64,000 nt of DNA, taken from positions 22,396,017 through 22,460,016 of the forward strand of contig NC_088307.1 in assembly GCF_032854445.1 (NCBI RefSeq), read 5' to 3'. Source of the DNA: Liolophura sinensis (Eukaryota; Mollusca; Polyplacophora; Chitonida; Chitonidae). Under the pieces are notes generated by a model. That model saw only the letters and a program-made list of their open reading frames with translations. It had not been told where the DNA came from and searched no databases. The position numbers and the translations under genes were made by a program. Position 1 is the stretch's first letter; every line of letters starts with the position of its first letter. Positions 11,461-21,875 of the stretch are shown here, one piece after another.

Positions 11461-11812
11461 ATAGAGCGTCCGCTTCGAGACCGGTAGATCCAGGATCAAT
11501 CCTTGATCGAGTCACACCTAAGACTTTAAAAGAGGGAGTTGTAGCTTCATCCTCCCTTTGCGTTCAGCATGAAGGAGATAGTGCAACGACTGGTTGACCC
11601 GTATCAGTATAATGGCTCGGGTGGGGCGGCTTACTTGCCTTCGGTAAGTCGTCTCAGTGAAGCAGCACCAAATAAAAGAGCGGTGGAAGTCCGTCCTGCA
11701 ACAAGGAGGCACATTACACGTACATACACCCTAAGGATTCCTTCGTCGTCATATGACTGAAAAATTGTTGAGTAGGACGTTAAACCCCAAGCGCTCACTC
11801 ACTCACTTATCT
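11461..11812 (+). mobile_element. SINE family S2, slightly 5'-truncated
   Basis: It starts at TAGAGCGTCCGCTTCGAGAC and has the B-box-like GGATCAATCCTTGATCGAGT. It ends TTGTTGAGTAGGACGTTAAA, CCCCAAGCG, then CACT repeats. Against the full copy at 61118-61480 it lacks about the first 24 bp, including the A box. Copy A lacks the insertion (about 6591). Similar short sequences flank it (ATCTTAAG left, ATCTTAAT right), consistent with a short target duplication. The 64- and 63-residue frames inside are SINE sequence. Confidence 0.92.
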
Positions 11813-11852
11813 TAATAACGCCATGAAAAACCTGCTACAGGTGCGCTGTTAA

Positions 11853-12117
11853 AGGCAAAGACCACTCTAAAATGAAGTATATAAGAGATGAAAGAACAAT
11901 AAAAACTGTTCAAGAAAAGAGTTGGATTTATTTTCTTAAAAAATCAGATTTTACTGTGGTCTGTTGTGATCAGAAAAGGCCACCATAGAATACAATAATC
12001 AAATGAGTTTTACAAGGTAAAATGAATGTAAAAAAAAAAGCAAATCCAACTATTTTTTGGAAAGTTTTTAATGGTTGTTCATCTGATACATACTTCATTT
12101 TAGAGTGGTCTTTGCCT
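11853..12117. mobile_element. MITE with TTAA target duplication, copy B
   Basis: This is the duplicate of the element at 6638-6899, with TTAA at 11849-11852 and 12118-12121. Terminal inverted repeats start AGGCAAAGACCACTC. Small internal indels and substitutions separate the two copies (262 versus 265 bp). Confidence 0.9.
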
Positions 12118-12639
12118 TTAAATGTTTGGTCTAAAATGGCTACAGTTTAAAGCCACTACCCCGTACGCCCTTTTCCTCATGCACACGTACACGGTCAACA
12201 TTTTCTTTAAAGACCACCTCACAGAGAGTAAAGTCAGAGCAGCGATGACAGTACTCATACGTGGGGATGTGGTCACACGCACATGTAACCAGTGAAATAG
12301 AGTCTCTTATCAATTTCAAATAGTGAGCAAGGTATCCAAATCACAGATTATGCCGTCAACTGGTAAAACAAAATCCAACATCAAATGTTCAATAAACAGT
12401 TTTGTTAATGAAATGAACATCTCAATCTAATAATATATACATAGTTTCAACGAAAGATAGCCATCTGAAAGTATTATGTCGGTTATGTCAAAATGGAAAA
12501 CGTTTATTTTTCAACTGAAAATACTGAAATTCGTTGTATTAATGAACAATGGAAAGTTTCATTGTCAGATTACTGCTTACTTATTTTAGGAATTTATATG
12601 TTGGAGTATCCCTGCTCTTTTAAAGGCGAAGAAGTTTAA

Positions 12640-13060
12640 CAAATAACATGGATCTTAAACGGCGAAATGCTGATTTCCGACCGATTTTTAAAGTTTAAAA
12701 TTGAATAGAGCAATGAAACTATCATCTATGAAGGCTAGATACGTTCTGATTACTTTTTCCAAAAAGAATTCCTTACCTAAGAGCCCTTTTTTTCGACACA
12801 TTCTTTGCCTATGTATCATTCGGTTTGTTTTTTCTTCCACTACTCTAGTCATGTCATCAAATGATTCACGTGACCGTGCTAATGACTGGTTCAGAGTACC
12901 ACTGAAAACTATGATGTATGAAAACACATCCCAAACAACAATACAAGACATTTGTGTACTAGCCGTCCACCAGTATGATCGTTCCAGGTCAATGATCGCA
13001 ACGCCAGTTCCCAAAGCTGCGTTTAACACAAATGGCCAAAGAACTAAGAAAGTATAGAAA
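12640..13060 (-). pseudogene. Family E exon-like fragment, best preserved copy
   Basis: On the minus strand a pyrimidine-rich ACTTTCTTAG resembles a 3' splice site. It is followed by a stretch reading LWPFVLNAALGTGVAIIDLE and then RSYWWTAS (about 12962-13045), after which GCTAGTA could be a splice donor. At least five diverged relatives of the same block occur in the window, several with frameshifts or stops. The frame stays open for 113 residues and has a hydrophobic stretch suggesting a membrane segment. I do not recognise the protein. It could be an exon of a multicopy gene family or coding remnants of a transposon. Confidence 0.4.
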
Positions 13061-13706
13061 ATACAAAGTTATTTTAAAACACAAATTCAGAAAGTATGCT
13101 CTCTTAAATTCACCGAGAGTTCAGATAGTTCAGCATACAACACCAAATATATTCATAATTATACGTTAAATAACCGATAGGTGTGAGCAATCTCCCGCTG
13201 TACGTGGGAAGGTCGAGATATTGCAATTTATCTATGCATCGAAACAGACAGTAGTTGAGAGGGATTCCTGACCTGAGTGAACTAACGCCTCAATGATTGT
13301 TAATGCCATAGAATCAATGCGGAAATGCGCTTGTAGGCCTGTCACAATTATCGCTGGGAGTTAGATGGTGTTTCCTCCGGAAAAAAGTGAAACTAGAGAA
13401 AGTCTAAGAATGCACCCGCTTGTTTGAAAGCAAACGTTGTGAAAAAAATTTTTGACTGCATTAGCTGCACCGACTGCACAGCAATCAACCAGGAGAATAA
13501 AACGTTCGTAAGCCGTGAGGAAACGAACGTCTGAGACATCTTGGCAATTACAGAGCTGAAGGCATGTGTCGTTGGCATGTTTACATAACATCTGTTTACA
13601 TCTGTGTACATCACCTCTAGAACTCTTGAGTCGTGTAATACTGACTGTTTAGAAATGGAGAAAAATCCTTTTGTCATTTAAAAAGCTTCAAAGATGTATC
13701 ATGAGA

Positions 13707-14231
13707 AATATAAAGTCCTTTGAAAGACCTTATAGATTTGTGTTTATTTTTGAATATTGAATGCTTTTACGGAGGTGGAGAACTACGAACATGCCTGAAG
13801 TTATAATCAGAGTGAAACACTGAAGATTATTACGTGGACTTAAAGGAAACAATCCAAACCACTGAACTCTCTAACCCGACATACCGACTACGTTTATTCA
13901 ACATCAATCTCTCGTAACTTGTTTTTTAACGCCGCATTCAAGAATCCATAAATTATCAGACTGTATGTACCCTTCTAGCATGAAAGACCGGCCTCTGAAA
14001 AGTGGCTGATAACCTGCCAGTGTGTGTATTTGTGTTGGTGAAATCTGTAGGCGATGAAACCTCCATTCGTACACAAACCGTCAAAATAATGGACGCTCAA
14101 GGCTCAATAAGAAATTATTACAAGAAGAACTAAGAAATTATATACAGCAACAGATTGAGGCGGATTTATGTAAAGAGAATGCATTCATGTTTTCTTTTGT
14201 ATTTGCCGGCATATCTGTGTAATTTCTTTAT
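13707..14231. other. No gene recognised; family E remnant near 14095-14140
   Basis: Unassigned DNA. GAAGAACTAAGAAATTATAT, then ACAGCAA near 14126 matches the start of the family E copy near 56908, on the minus strand. Confidence 0.4.
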
Positions 14232-14345
14232 GACTTTATTTCAGTGGTGTTTTACGCTGTACTCTAGACCATGTCACTAATGCGGCGGCGGGCAGCAATA
14301 TGGCAGTAGAAATCCGGGCAGAGCCCAGCTGGCAGACCTGTCTAT
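14232..14345 (-). mobile_element. SINE family S1, degraded 3' fragment
   Basis: TTTATTTCAGTGGTGTTTTA, then CGCTGTACTC, then TAATGCGGCGGCGGGCAGCA and GGGCAGAGCCCAG match the inverted S1 3' region, with a deletion in the middle. Confidence 0.65.
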
Positions 14346-14459
14346 GTAATTGTATTTGATTATTTCAGTGCACTCCATATATTTAACCATGTGAGTGAAA
14401 AGTACACTTGTGCAATTAAAAAAAAATATCCCGGCGTTAATTGCATGTAGATCTGTAAA

Positions 14460-15400
14460 AACTCAAAACGTCTCACTGAAGAACTAGACCCTCATGTACA
14501 CGTACAGTATAAAGACATCTCCACTCGGGATTTCCTCTCAATATATACTACAATTCCTCACACATATTTAACTGATAGAATTTCATCACTAACTGCAAAA
14601 CTAACAAAACTGGTCACCGCTAAATTAACGTCAAAGGCAACAAAGCCTTCTTCATCTTAACTACATTCAAGGGTTACCATTCATGGGACGGTTCGTCGTC
14701 CATCGAGTTGCTTGAATTTCTCGCTAATAACGCCTATGTGAAATACGGGGAAAGCATATATCAACAGTGTATAGGTATTCCGATGGGTACCAACTGTACT
14801 TTTGGTCGACCTATGCCTGTTCTCATGTGAATACAACTATATTCAGTAATTATTAAGGTGTAATCCCCACCTGGCCCGATCTTTCTTATCCTCAAAACGG
14901 TAGACAGATGATCTCGGCTGGGTTTAAATAATCCGTACATAACAAAGGCCGTGACACATATTTACCCATCTTTGCTGGATTTAACGGAAATTACAGATGA
15001 TACATCTTATCTGGACCTATATTTGTACAAAGGCCAAAACGGTTTCCTCTCTCGCAGACTTAAGAGGAAATAAGAGGAACAGTTTCAATTTTGACTGTAA
15101 ATTATCCTTTCTTGGACAACAATATACCGAAGACTTCTGTGTATGGCGTGTACATATCTCGCCTTGCAGCATGCAGATCCTGCGTGTTGTGTGACGATTT
15201 CAATCAACGGCACAAGATATTAATGCAAAAACTAGCGTGTCAGGGTTATTCCATCAAACGCCTTCATTCCAAGTTTTTTAAGTTTTGCAATGAGTATAAC
15301 TCTCCTGTTAGCTAATGTCGACAGAGCGTTCAGAATCTCTGGCGCTTTGCTTCATGATTGTGTCTTATTTCGCTTAACCCAGGGTTAGAGGCGGTATATT
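14460..15400 (+). mobile_element. Decayed Penelope-like reverse transcriptase
   Basis: Frameshifted pieces in the correct order for a reverse transcriptase are visible. They are DFLSIYTTIPH (about 14529-14561); IYQQCIGIPMGTNCT (about 14757-14801); an altered YxDD box read as stop-T-D-D (14901-14912); DDTSYLDLYLYK (about 14995-15033); and NYPFLDNNIPKTSVYGVYIS (about 15097-15156), with a C-terminal stretch ending near 15315. These match the pattern I know from animal Penelope-like elements (LFTNIP, GIPMGTNCAPLLADL, YGVYISQL). The tyrosine of the active site is a stop codon and several frames are joined, so it is dead. The family name is inference. Confidence 0.75.
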
Positions 15401-15414
15401 CATCGTCAATCTGA

Positions 15415-15429
15415 GATATATATATATTT
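15415..15429. repeat. (AT)n microsatellite
   Basis: A short alternating A/T run followed by T6, just after the retroelement remnant. Confidence 0.6.
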
Positions 15430-15559
15430 TTTATCGACTACCGATATTCTAGCATGGTACACGATTTGAATACTGATATCACTCTTGTGTCTTCCCTACC
15501 GCATTGAAAACTGTTCAAAGAGAAGGCCGCTTCTCTTTGCATGATTCCGTGTTATTTTC

Positions 15560-15640
15560 ATACTTTATATACTTTCTTAGTTCTTTGGTAGTTGGTGTTC
15601 CGCATCTTCGGCAAGATGTGTGCAGAATTTGCTGGTGGTT
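15560..15640 (+). pseudogene. Family E exon-like fragment
   Basis: TATACTTTCTTAGTTCTTTG, then GTAGTTGGTGTT matches the splice-like start of the family E block. An in-frame stop follows immediately (LVLW-stop), so this copy is broken. Confidence 0.4.
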
Positions 15641-16030
15641 AGAAAAAAACACGCTGACAATCCTTCAGAGAGGAACAATTCTCATGCCATGGCTTACAAC
15701 GTGAACATGCTCTTGGAATGCTCCTGACTGACCTGTCTCCTGTGGCTGTTGCGCATGCCAGGAGATGCAGTAGACGGACAAATCACAACCTGAGGGCACG
15801 TGTGCATCTGGGCAAGGTTTACAAAACGGCGCACGACATTTTTTTCTTATCGTTCATTTGTCGTACGATATTTTGTACGTCACTTTTATCGTACCACTGT
15901 CTTGTATGTGCAATTATCGTACATGTACGACATCTTTGTGATTCTTGCCCCTGATCGCTGAGGACACTTGGACAATTAAGTCCGGGCACCTCGTTTGTGT
16001 AATCGCTTTACGACTCCAATGTAGTGTTTA
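15641..16030 (+). other. No gene recognised
   Basis: Small frames of 66-78 residues occur here without recognisable domains. The tetramer TCGTAC (or its reverse GTACGA) recurs five times between 15864 and 15932. This is noted only as local sequence simplicity. Confidence 0.4.
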
Positions 16031-16039
16031 GGGGTGGCA

Positions 16040-16230
16040 TAACTGCCCAGATCATACTAATTCGTTTACGCGTTGTCCATCTTCGAGCCCGATGTCCTCA
16101 TGTTGGGCCGATTCTGTCACACGTGACAGTAATGAACGTCTACGCTGGGCACAATTTCACGTACACTAGAACTGGAGACAATGGAATATAATTGTGTTCA
16201 CCGACGAACGTGCACTCTCGTCTTCCCGTA
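16040..16230 (+). mobile_element. Decayed Tc1/mariner transposase fragment
   Basis: Reading across three frames gives RLRVVHLRARCPHVGPILS, then NERLRWAQFHVH, then QWNIIVFTDER. This is the order and wording of the middle of Tc1-family transposases (RRPYVGPxLT, RLxWAxxH, WxxVxFTDES). The D of FTDE is one of the catalytic acidic residues. Stops and frameshifts separate the pieces and no terminal inverted repeats were identified. Confidence 0.6.
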
Positions 16231-16285
16231 ATTCGTGGGGGGCCTCAATGCATATCTTCGCCTGGCCCTTGTCTCATCCCATTTT

Positions 16286-16425
16286 CGTACAATGTATACT
16301 TACTTAGTACTTTGGTAGTTTGTGTCAAACGTGGCATTGGAATTGGCCTTGCGATTTTTGACCTGGAACGTCAAACTTGGATGACGGCTGGTATTCGAAC
16401 ATCGGTTCGACGCATAGATTCACCG
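16286..16425 (+). pseudogene. Family E exon-like fragment
   Basis: CTTACTTAGTACTTTGGTAG, then a frame reading GIGIGLAIFDLERQTWMTAG, aligns with the minus-strand copy at 12640-13060 (GTGVAIIDLERSYWWTAS). A stop and a frameshift lie between the first and second halves. It also ends next to a GTATT that could be an old donor site. Confidence 0.45.
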
Positions 16426-16844
16426 GTAATACCGGTGAACATTTGAATACTCTCACATTGCCGCCACTGTTCTCGTTTTGTTCCCTTATATTATAAGGGT
16501 TGGGGGCACAACGAGTCTCTTTTGGTTGTGCAAACATTTTAGCGGTAATTTCGCGAAGCTTTCCCCCTTTAAGCAACACTCCTCTCTCTAGAAAGTTAAA
16601 ATAAGAACAGGCTTATTCATTTTAAATAATCCAAATACTACGAAATTTTCCATAATTTTATACGTTTAAGTAATGTTTAAATATTTTTGAACTTTCACAG
16701 TTAATCGGGTAATGTGGTACACTGTACTAGATATTGCACTAAATTTAATGTATATATGATATGAGACAAAAAAATGTCAGTATCGATTGGCACCAATCAA
16801 GTGCACCGTCTAATATAGTGGTAACAATCAGCTTGTATAGGCCA

Positions 16845-16975
16845 CAGATTCACAGAATCAGTCTTAGAACAGTTAGAATAAAGCTCTGAGTTAAATTGAA
16901 AAGGGGCTGCATTTCATCGGTTACGTATAACCATTTGTCACCAAGCACAGTGTTTTCGTTGCTTTGTTTTTTTCC
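16845..16975 (-). repeat. Dispersed repeat family D fragment
   Basis: AACAGTTAGAATAAAGCTCT, GCATTTCATCGGTTACGTAT and AACCATTTGTCACCAAGC follow the family D order. Confidence 0.5.
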
Positions 16976-17044
16976 TTATGCTGTACCTCTTAATCATATG
17001 ATACAAAATACTACCAAAAAAAACAGAATTAAGTAGAAAAAATG

Positions 17045-17110
17045 TAGTCATCTTAACTGGAATTAATTAGACGTCACTGATATAGAATTACTCAAAATGC
17101 TGTGATGTCA
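17045..17110 (+). repeat. Dispersed repeat family D fragment, opposite orientation
   Basis: GACGTCACTGATATAGAATT, then ACTCAAAATGCT matches GACGTCACTGATCTAGAATT, then GCTCAAAGTGCT at about 62189-62220. Confidence 0.5.
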
Positions 17111-17346
17111 TTTAAAATACGACAACATTAAAACAATGCAAAAGAGATGCTTAGTTCAACACCAGAATCCTGGTTTATACAGGAATACAATATATTTTTA
17201 TTATAAATGCTTAGATAGTTGTAAATTACACTTTGATGGTTAGAACGGCCATGCTGTCCTAAATAACAAATCTTGAAAAGTGCAATATGTAGCACTGAGC
17301 TCCAGGAATTCTTTCCCATTTGAAGTCATCTTAAGCTCGTATACCT

Positions 17347-17360
17347 CCCCCCCCCCCCCC
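17347..17360. repeat. C14 homopolymer
   Basis: An uninterrupted run of 14 C. Similar G runs are at 21289-21303 and 24401-24412. Confidence 0.9.
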
Positions 17361-17589
17361 AACAATAACCAGATGTAGACTTCTCCACACAAGACAAAAT
17401 AAACCCAATGTTCACCCACATATAGTTTATATGTAAAATTTTGTCGGGATTTTTGGATAAAGAAGAAAAATCTTTCTTCTATATAAGCATATATCTTAAG
17501 CTTTATGTGCTGGTAATGAATTCGTTTGAAGTTCATTCTACGTTCATATCACAGTAATGATTGCTATGTTATTACATTAACTGTATTTT

Positions 17590-17662
17590 TCTTTTACCTA
17601 ATGGTGCTTAAGATATGGTGGTAGGTGTTGTGTAAGTTAGTGCAAATTTAAGTATTTGCATA
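17590..17662 (-). repeat. Dispersed repeat family D fragment joined to SINE S2
   Basis: CTAATGGTGCTTAAGATATG, then TATTTGCATAAACAGTTGGA resembles the central part of family D (27895-27975). It runs directly into the CACT-type tail of the S2 copy. Confidence 0.4.
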
Positions 17663-17935
17663 AACAGTTGGAGTGAGTGAGTGAGTGAGTGCTTGGGGTT
17701 AACGTCGTACTTAACAATTTTTCAATCATATAACGGCGAAGGAATCCTTAGACTGCATGTAATGTGCTTCCTTGTTGCAGGACGGATTTTCACCGTTCTT
17801 TTATCTAATGCTGTTTCACTGAGACGCCTGACCGAAGGCAAGTAAGGCACCTTTATACTGATATGCAGAACGCCAAGCGCGGAAGTTGTAACTTCCTCTC
17901 TTCAGGTCTTGTGGCCGTGGATCTACGGTCCCCAA
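17663..17935 (-). mobile_element. SINE family S2, inverted and diverged
   Basis: GTGAGTGAGTGCTTGGGGTT, then AACGTCGTACTTAACAATTT, GGCGAAGGAATCCTTAG, ACGGATTTTCACCGTTCTTT and GAAGTTGTAACTTCCTC are the inverse of the S2 order. The tRNA-like head is lost or too decayed to see. Confidence 0.85.
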
Positions 17936-18059
17936 CATGAACAGTTGTAACAATAGAGCGTGTGGAAAATGGGCATGAGGCCGGATACCTGTGCCCTTGC
18001 CAACAGAACAAAAATCGATCCACGCTGCTTAGCATGTTGTTTCCGGATTTTCTTGGCAA

Positions 18060-18152
18060 TTCATTTATTTATTTACGTGATTGTTGTGTTTCGCCATACT
18101 TAAGAATATTTCACTTATACGACGGCGTCCAGTATAATAGTGAGAGGTAATT
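18060..18152 (-). mobile_element. SINE family S1, 3' fragment
   Basis: TTTATTTATTTACGTGATTG, then CCATACTTAAGAATATTTCA, then CTTATACGACGGCGTCCAGT is the inverted S1 3' end. Confidence 0.75.
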
Positions 18153-19839
18153 TGTTTTACAGCGATTATCAGTGCAGAATGCATGGAGATAACTAATTTT
18201 CACCTTTACCTTCTTGTGATTCGATTTTGATTTCAATTTTCTCTGTATGGAATGTTTTAGACTGATTGTAAAGAAATCCAAATATTCTCTATCGAGATAC
18301 TATTGTTTGGGTTCTGGGCTCAGGTCAGATCACATCGTTTTGATAGAAGATTAAGGAGGATTTAGAGGATTAAGAAGAATTTTACATCCACATCCATGAC
18401 TGAGATTTGTTCTTCAGCATCCATTCTTTATTTTGACAACTGCAAAATGTATGACGAATTCGCAAAACTACGGTTGCATTTTCAATAAAAAAATACTTCC
18501 CAGAGGATGTTGAATGGAAACTGGGGTAGCATAGTCAGGAAGTCGTAGAGGATATTCCTGACGTGCGTTGCTATAGGCAACAGCACAACAAAACACTTTC
18601 ACTCATAAATGTCCGCGGTTTTCTGTTCAGTGCTTTCACCGCGGAACACCGATGGGATGCAGACGTCATCAGATATCGCGTTTTTTGTTCGGGGCGTCGA
18701 TGAGCCGAATGGATGACTCCTTAAACCGGAATTTATTGCGATGTAAGATTTCTAGCATTGCCGTGACGCTATTTTATTTGGAACTTAACTCACCGAAATC
18801 GATTTCCCCCCTGCAAAAAAGCTATTATGACATTTTATATGATGTTACATTTTCGATAGCCACCATTGCGTGAGAAGAAATTTTCCACCGATGTAATATT
18901 CGGAAACGGAGTCTGAAAAAAAGTTGAAAGGTTGTACTTTTCTTCATCTTTGCCTCGTCCTCACTTCATCCCTCTAAAATCCGTTGATATCACAGGCTCC
19001 TTAAAAAAATCTGGACATTTCTTTGCGAAAATGGGTCGCAAAACCAACCAGAAAACACCAACTCTCCGACTAAGCATTCACATTGCAAAAAATCGGTTAA
19101 CGTCATCTACATCAAGCTCTAAGTACTCCACTAAACAGTTTTTTTTTTCAGAATCGGACTTCCCGGTTATGACGACATTGGGACTAATACTCAGATTGTT
19201 GCATGAAGTATTAACATTAGTCATGAAAGACATATGAGAATCGTTGGCACGAAGCTAAATTTATCATCAAAAGTTTGGTGTCCCGGTCTAGGGAAAGGTG
19301 CCAAAAACAATGTAAAACGTGTCATGAGTTCCATTTTGTGAGTAGAGCGAATCCACCCGAGCAAGTCAGGAGTACCATGATTCCATTAGCACCAAAGGAA
19401 GATGTCGCCTTAAATTTTCTTGGACTGTTACTGAAACCATATAAATCAATAGCCTCACTTCTTACCTATCTCAGTAAGACCTGTTCTCTAAATCCGCGCT
19501 GAAATTCTAATTCTAAATTTGTTTTTAAATTTTGCAAAAAGGTCATTTATTCAGCATGTTTGCATCATTAACTGCTTAGCATTTCGGATTCAAATATAAT
19601 AGAGACCGTCCAGTTTAAGTCCAATGTGACAGGGCAACCGTGTTATAAGAGAAACGGGCCAATAATTTCGTTCGTAAGGCGTGCAGAGGATTTTATCTTA
19701 TGATAAACTAAATGGTAAACATAAAACATTCTGTGCTTTGATGTAAGCCATGTGCATTTTTACAACTTTTTGGGCCAATGCTTAAATCTCATACCTGTTT
19801 TATTTGTGCTTCACAGCTAAAAGGCCAATTCCCCATAAC
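18153..19839. other. No gene recognised
   Basis: AT-rich DNA with frames of up to 101 residues (18932-19237). None shows a recognisable domain, a repeat relationship or convincing composition. No RNA gene is seen. Confidence 0.45.
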
Positions 19840-20245
19840 GACGTACAGCACAAACCACCAAAGAACTAAGAAAGTACATGTATATAAAGTACGAAAATAG
19901 AACGAAATCACACACAAGAGAAGCAATCAACAGTTTTCAATGATGTTGGAAAGACGTAAGGTATGTTCACGGCGACTTAGTAAAATCAGTATTCAAATCG
20001 TACACAATGCCAGAATGTCAGTTGTCGATAACAAACATATTCATAAGTTGGTTTGATTTCAACTGTTCAAATATCCAACGCGGCGATCTTATTCAACACG
20101 ATGAATGTGCAATATCTGGCCTCTGGTGAAGCGGAATTATACACAGTCATAGAGGAAAGAGCCGTGGATTCTGGACGCTGTGTGCATATTTACTTACAAA
20201 AGAACTATACTCTTTGTAAAACGTTTAAGAAGACTTGGAGTGAAG
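19840..20245 (-). pseudogene. Family E segment with two exon-like blocks
   Basis: On the minus strand CTTTCTTAGTTCTTTGGTGG, then TTTGTGCTGTACG repeats the family E block. Further upstream TTCATCGTGTTGAATAAGAT, then CGCCGCGTTGGATAT matches 26000-26040 (plus strand) and a shorter stretch near 57051. Two blocks in linked arrangement suggest more than one exon of the source gene was copied. No intact frame connects them. Confidence 0.35.
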
Positions 20246-20828
20246 GCGTTTTATAGAGTAACTTTGACCCACTAGTTTTTGCAGTAATAACTTGTTACGT
20301 TGTTTGAAATCGTCACACAACACACAGAATCTAACAAATATTCGAGATATGCACACGCCATATGCAGGACCTTCGGAATAATGACGTTATGATTACGTTT
20401 CTTTTTATATGAAAGTGATGCCTTTCTTTCGTAAGAAAACACATGCGTAATAGTGTTAATTGCTTTAATTTGTTGACATTAGTATAGCCATGTTTGCCGT
20501 AATCAAGATATTAATTGCCTCTCCGGAAATATGATGTATTTGGTTGGGGAAGGCTTCCATAGTTTAGCATTAAAATCAATATTTATATGTTGTGATATTT
20601 ATATGGACAAAGGGAGCCAAATCTGGTCAGTGCATCCGGATGTGTCGTTTAACAGACGACACTGGTACAGGTACTTCCGTAAACAGCGAACATTACACAG
20701 GATCAAGAACGTTAATATGTAGCACATGGTGACAGCGAGATTGTAAGTGCATCAACAAATAACTGCAACTCCTTTGGCATGTCCCATGCTGACGCAATAG
20801 TTTGTTTGTTAATCTATGTTATGTTTGA
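20246..20828. other. No gene recognised
   Basis: Unassigned AT-rich DNA; only short frames are present. Confidence 0.4.
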
Positions 20829-21094
20829 GGGGCCTCCGTGGCTCAGTTGGTTAGGGCGCTAGCGCAGCGTAATGATGGAGTCTCTCACCAATGCGGTCGC
20901 TGTGAGTTCAAGTCCAGCTCATGCTGGCTTCCTCTCTGGCTGTACGTGTAAAGGTCTGTCAGCAACCTGCGGATGGTCGTGGGTTTCCTCCGTGCCCTGC
21001 TTGTTTTCCTCCCACCATAATGCTGGCCGCCGTCGTATAAGTGAAATATTTTTGAGTACGGCGTAAAACACCAATCAAATAAATAAATAAATAT
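20829..21094 (+). mobile_element. SINE family S1, essentially full length
   Basis: The tRNA-like head has a perfect Pol III A box, TGGCTCAGTTGG (20839-20850), and a B box, AGTTCAAGTCC (20905-20915). The body reads CTGTCAGCAACCTGCGGATG, GTCGTGGGTTTCCTC and CACCATAATGCTGGCCGCCG. The 3' end is TTTGAGTACGGCGTAAAACA, CCAATCAAATAAATA, with AAAT repeats. The 3' half does not fold as a tRNA acceptor, so this is a SINE and not a tRNA gene. At least ten fragments of the family occur in the window. Confidence 0.93.
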
Positions 21095-21117
21095 ATTATG
21101 GTTATAGCAATTCAGAA

Positions 21118-21225
21118 TGCCCGGCGTAAATTTCTGATTGTTGGCAAGTTTCTGACAACTTTTCAATATGTGACGTAAAGATATGCACATCACATTAGTG
21201 GAAGGCAAGTAATTTTCAACTGACA
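21118..21225 (+). repeat. Dispersed repeat family P, single copy
   Basis: GGCAAGTTTCTGACAACTTT, then TGTGACGTAAAGATATGCAC, then ATTAGTGGAAGGCAAGT aligns with the 75-bp minisatellite unit of 3534-4420. It follows directly after a SINE S1 copy. Confidence 0.55.
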
Positions 21226-21875
21226 TAGTCAAATGGCCACATGAACATCGTCAATCACTTTGTTACAGAGGTCTCACAACAAGCGAGAGGGGGGGGGGGG
21301 GGGTTGATGTATAACTTTCCCGTTCATGGCCAGATTTGAATCGGCACATCGTGGGTCATGGCGATTGAAAAGAAAGCGCTTTGAACAAGTAGATTGTTTT
21401 CCGCCCAGTTTCGTTTGCCCAGCTGACGCAATGAACAATAATCGTATGCACGTTTTTTTCAAACAAATTACAGCAGCTAGAGTGGACTTTCCTAATATCG
21501 GTATACTTCATATGCTTAAAAATATCTTTGTAACTGCTCCTACCGTCTATCTCTAGTGACTTACGTGTGATCGCAAGTTAAATTTAACCAGCTTTGCAAA
21601 ATATCACATGACCCCCTAAACGGAGTCAAAAGATTGTACAGCAAGAACAAGATGATTTCCACATTCCTCCCTGCCCATGTTTCTACACGCCCCTCAGTTC
21701 CAGTTTATGTTGCTTGAGGGTATTTCTACAGGCTTATAAACCTTTTTACCAGCAACAGGCTGTGAAACAATTGCTATAACTATCTACAATATCGCATTAT
21801 TGCGTGAACTTTACTGCGTACAAGTGGTATAGTATACATGTAGTGTAAAAATGCACATCCACATATATCGTTGTC
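21226..21875. other. No gene recognised; G15 run at 21289-21303
   Basis: Unassigned DNA. Frames of 62 and 76 residues on opposite strands overlap and show no domain. Confidence 0.45.

Larger units (their letters stand above)
7986..13706 (+). repeat. Segmental direct duplication, copy B
   Basis: This is the second copy of 2326-7985, in direct head-to-tail orientation. Relative to A it has a shorter 75-bp array, a retroelement 3' fragment (8620-8830), a SINE S1 fragment (10336-10505), a SINE S2 insertion (11461-11812) and a family E segment (12610-13200). Sequence just after the A/B junction (…TGTATCATGAGAGTGGCTCTC) joins the end of one copy to the start of the next, as expected for a tandem duplication. 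Confidence 0.85.

Noticed and set aside
11518-11760. Paired 63-64 residue frames starting MKEIVQRLVDPYQYNGSG
   Set aside because: Identical wording recurs at 61245 because both are SINE S2 copies; this is not a conserved protein.
20829-20915. tRNA gene
   Set aside because: A and B boxes are present, but there is no acceptor-stem complement or proper anticodon arm, and the sequence continues as a SINE body with many copies.
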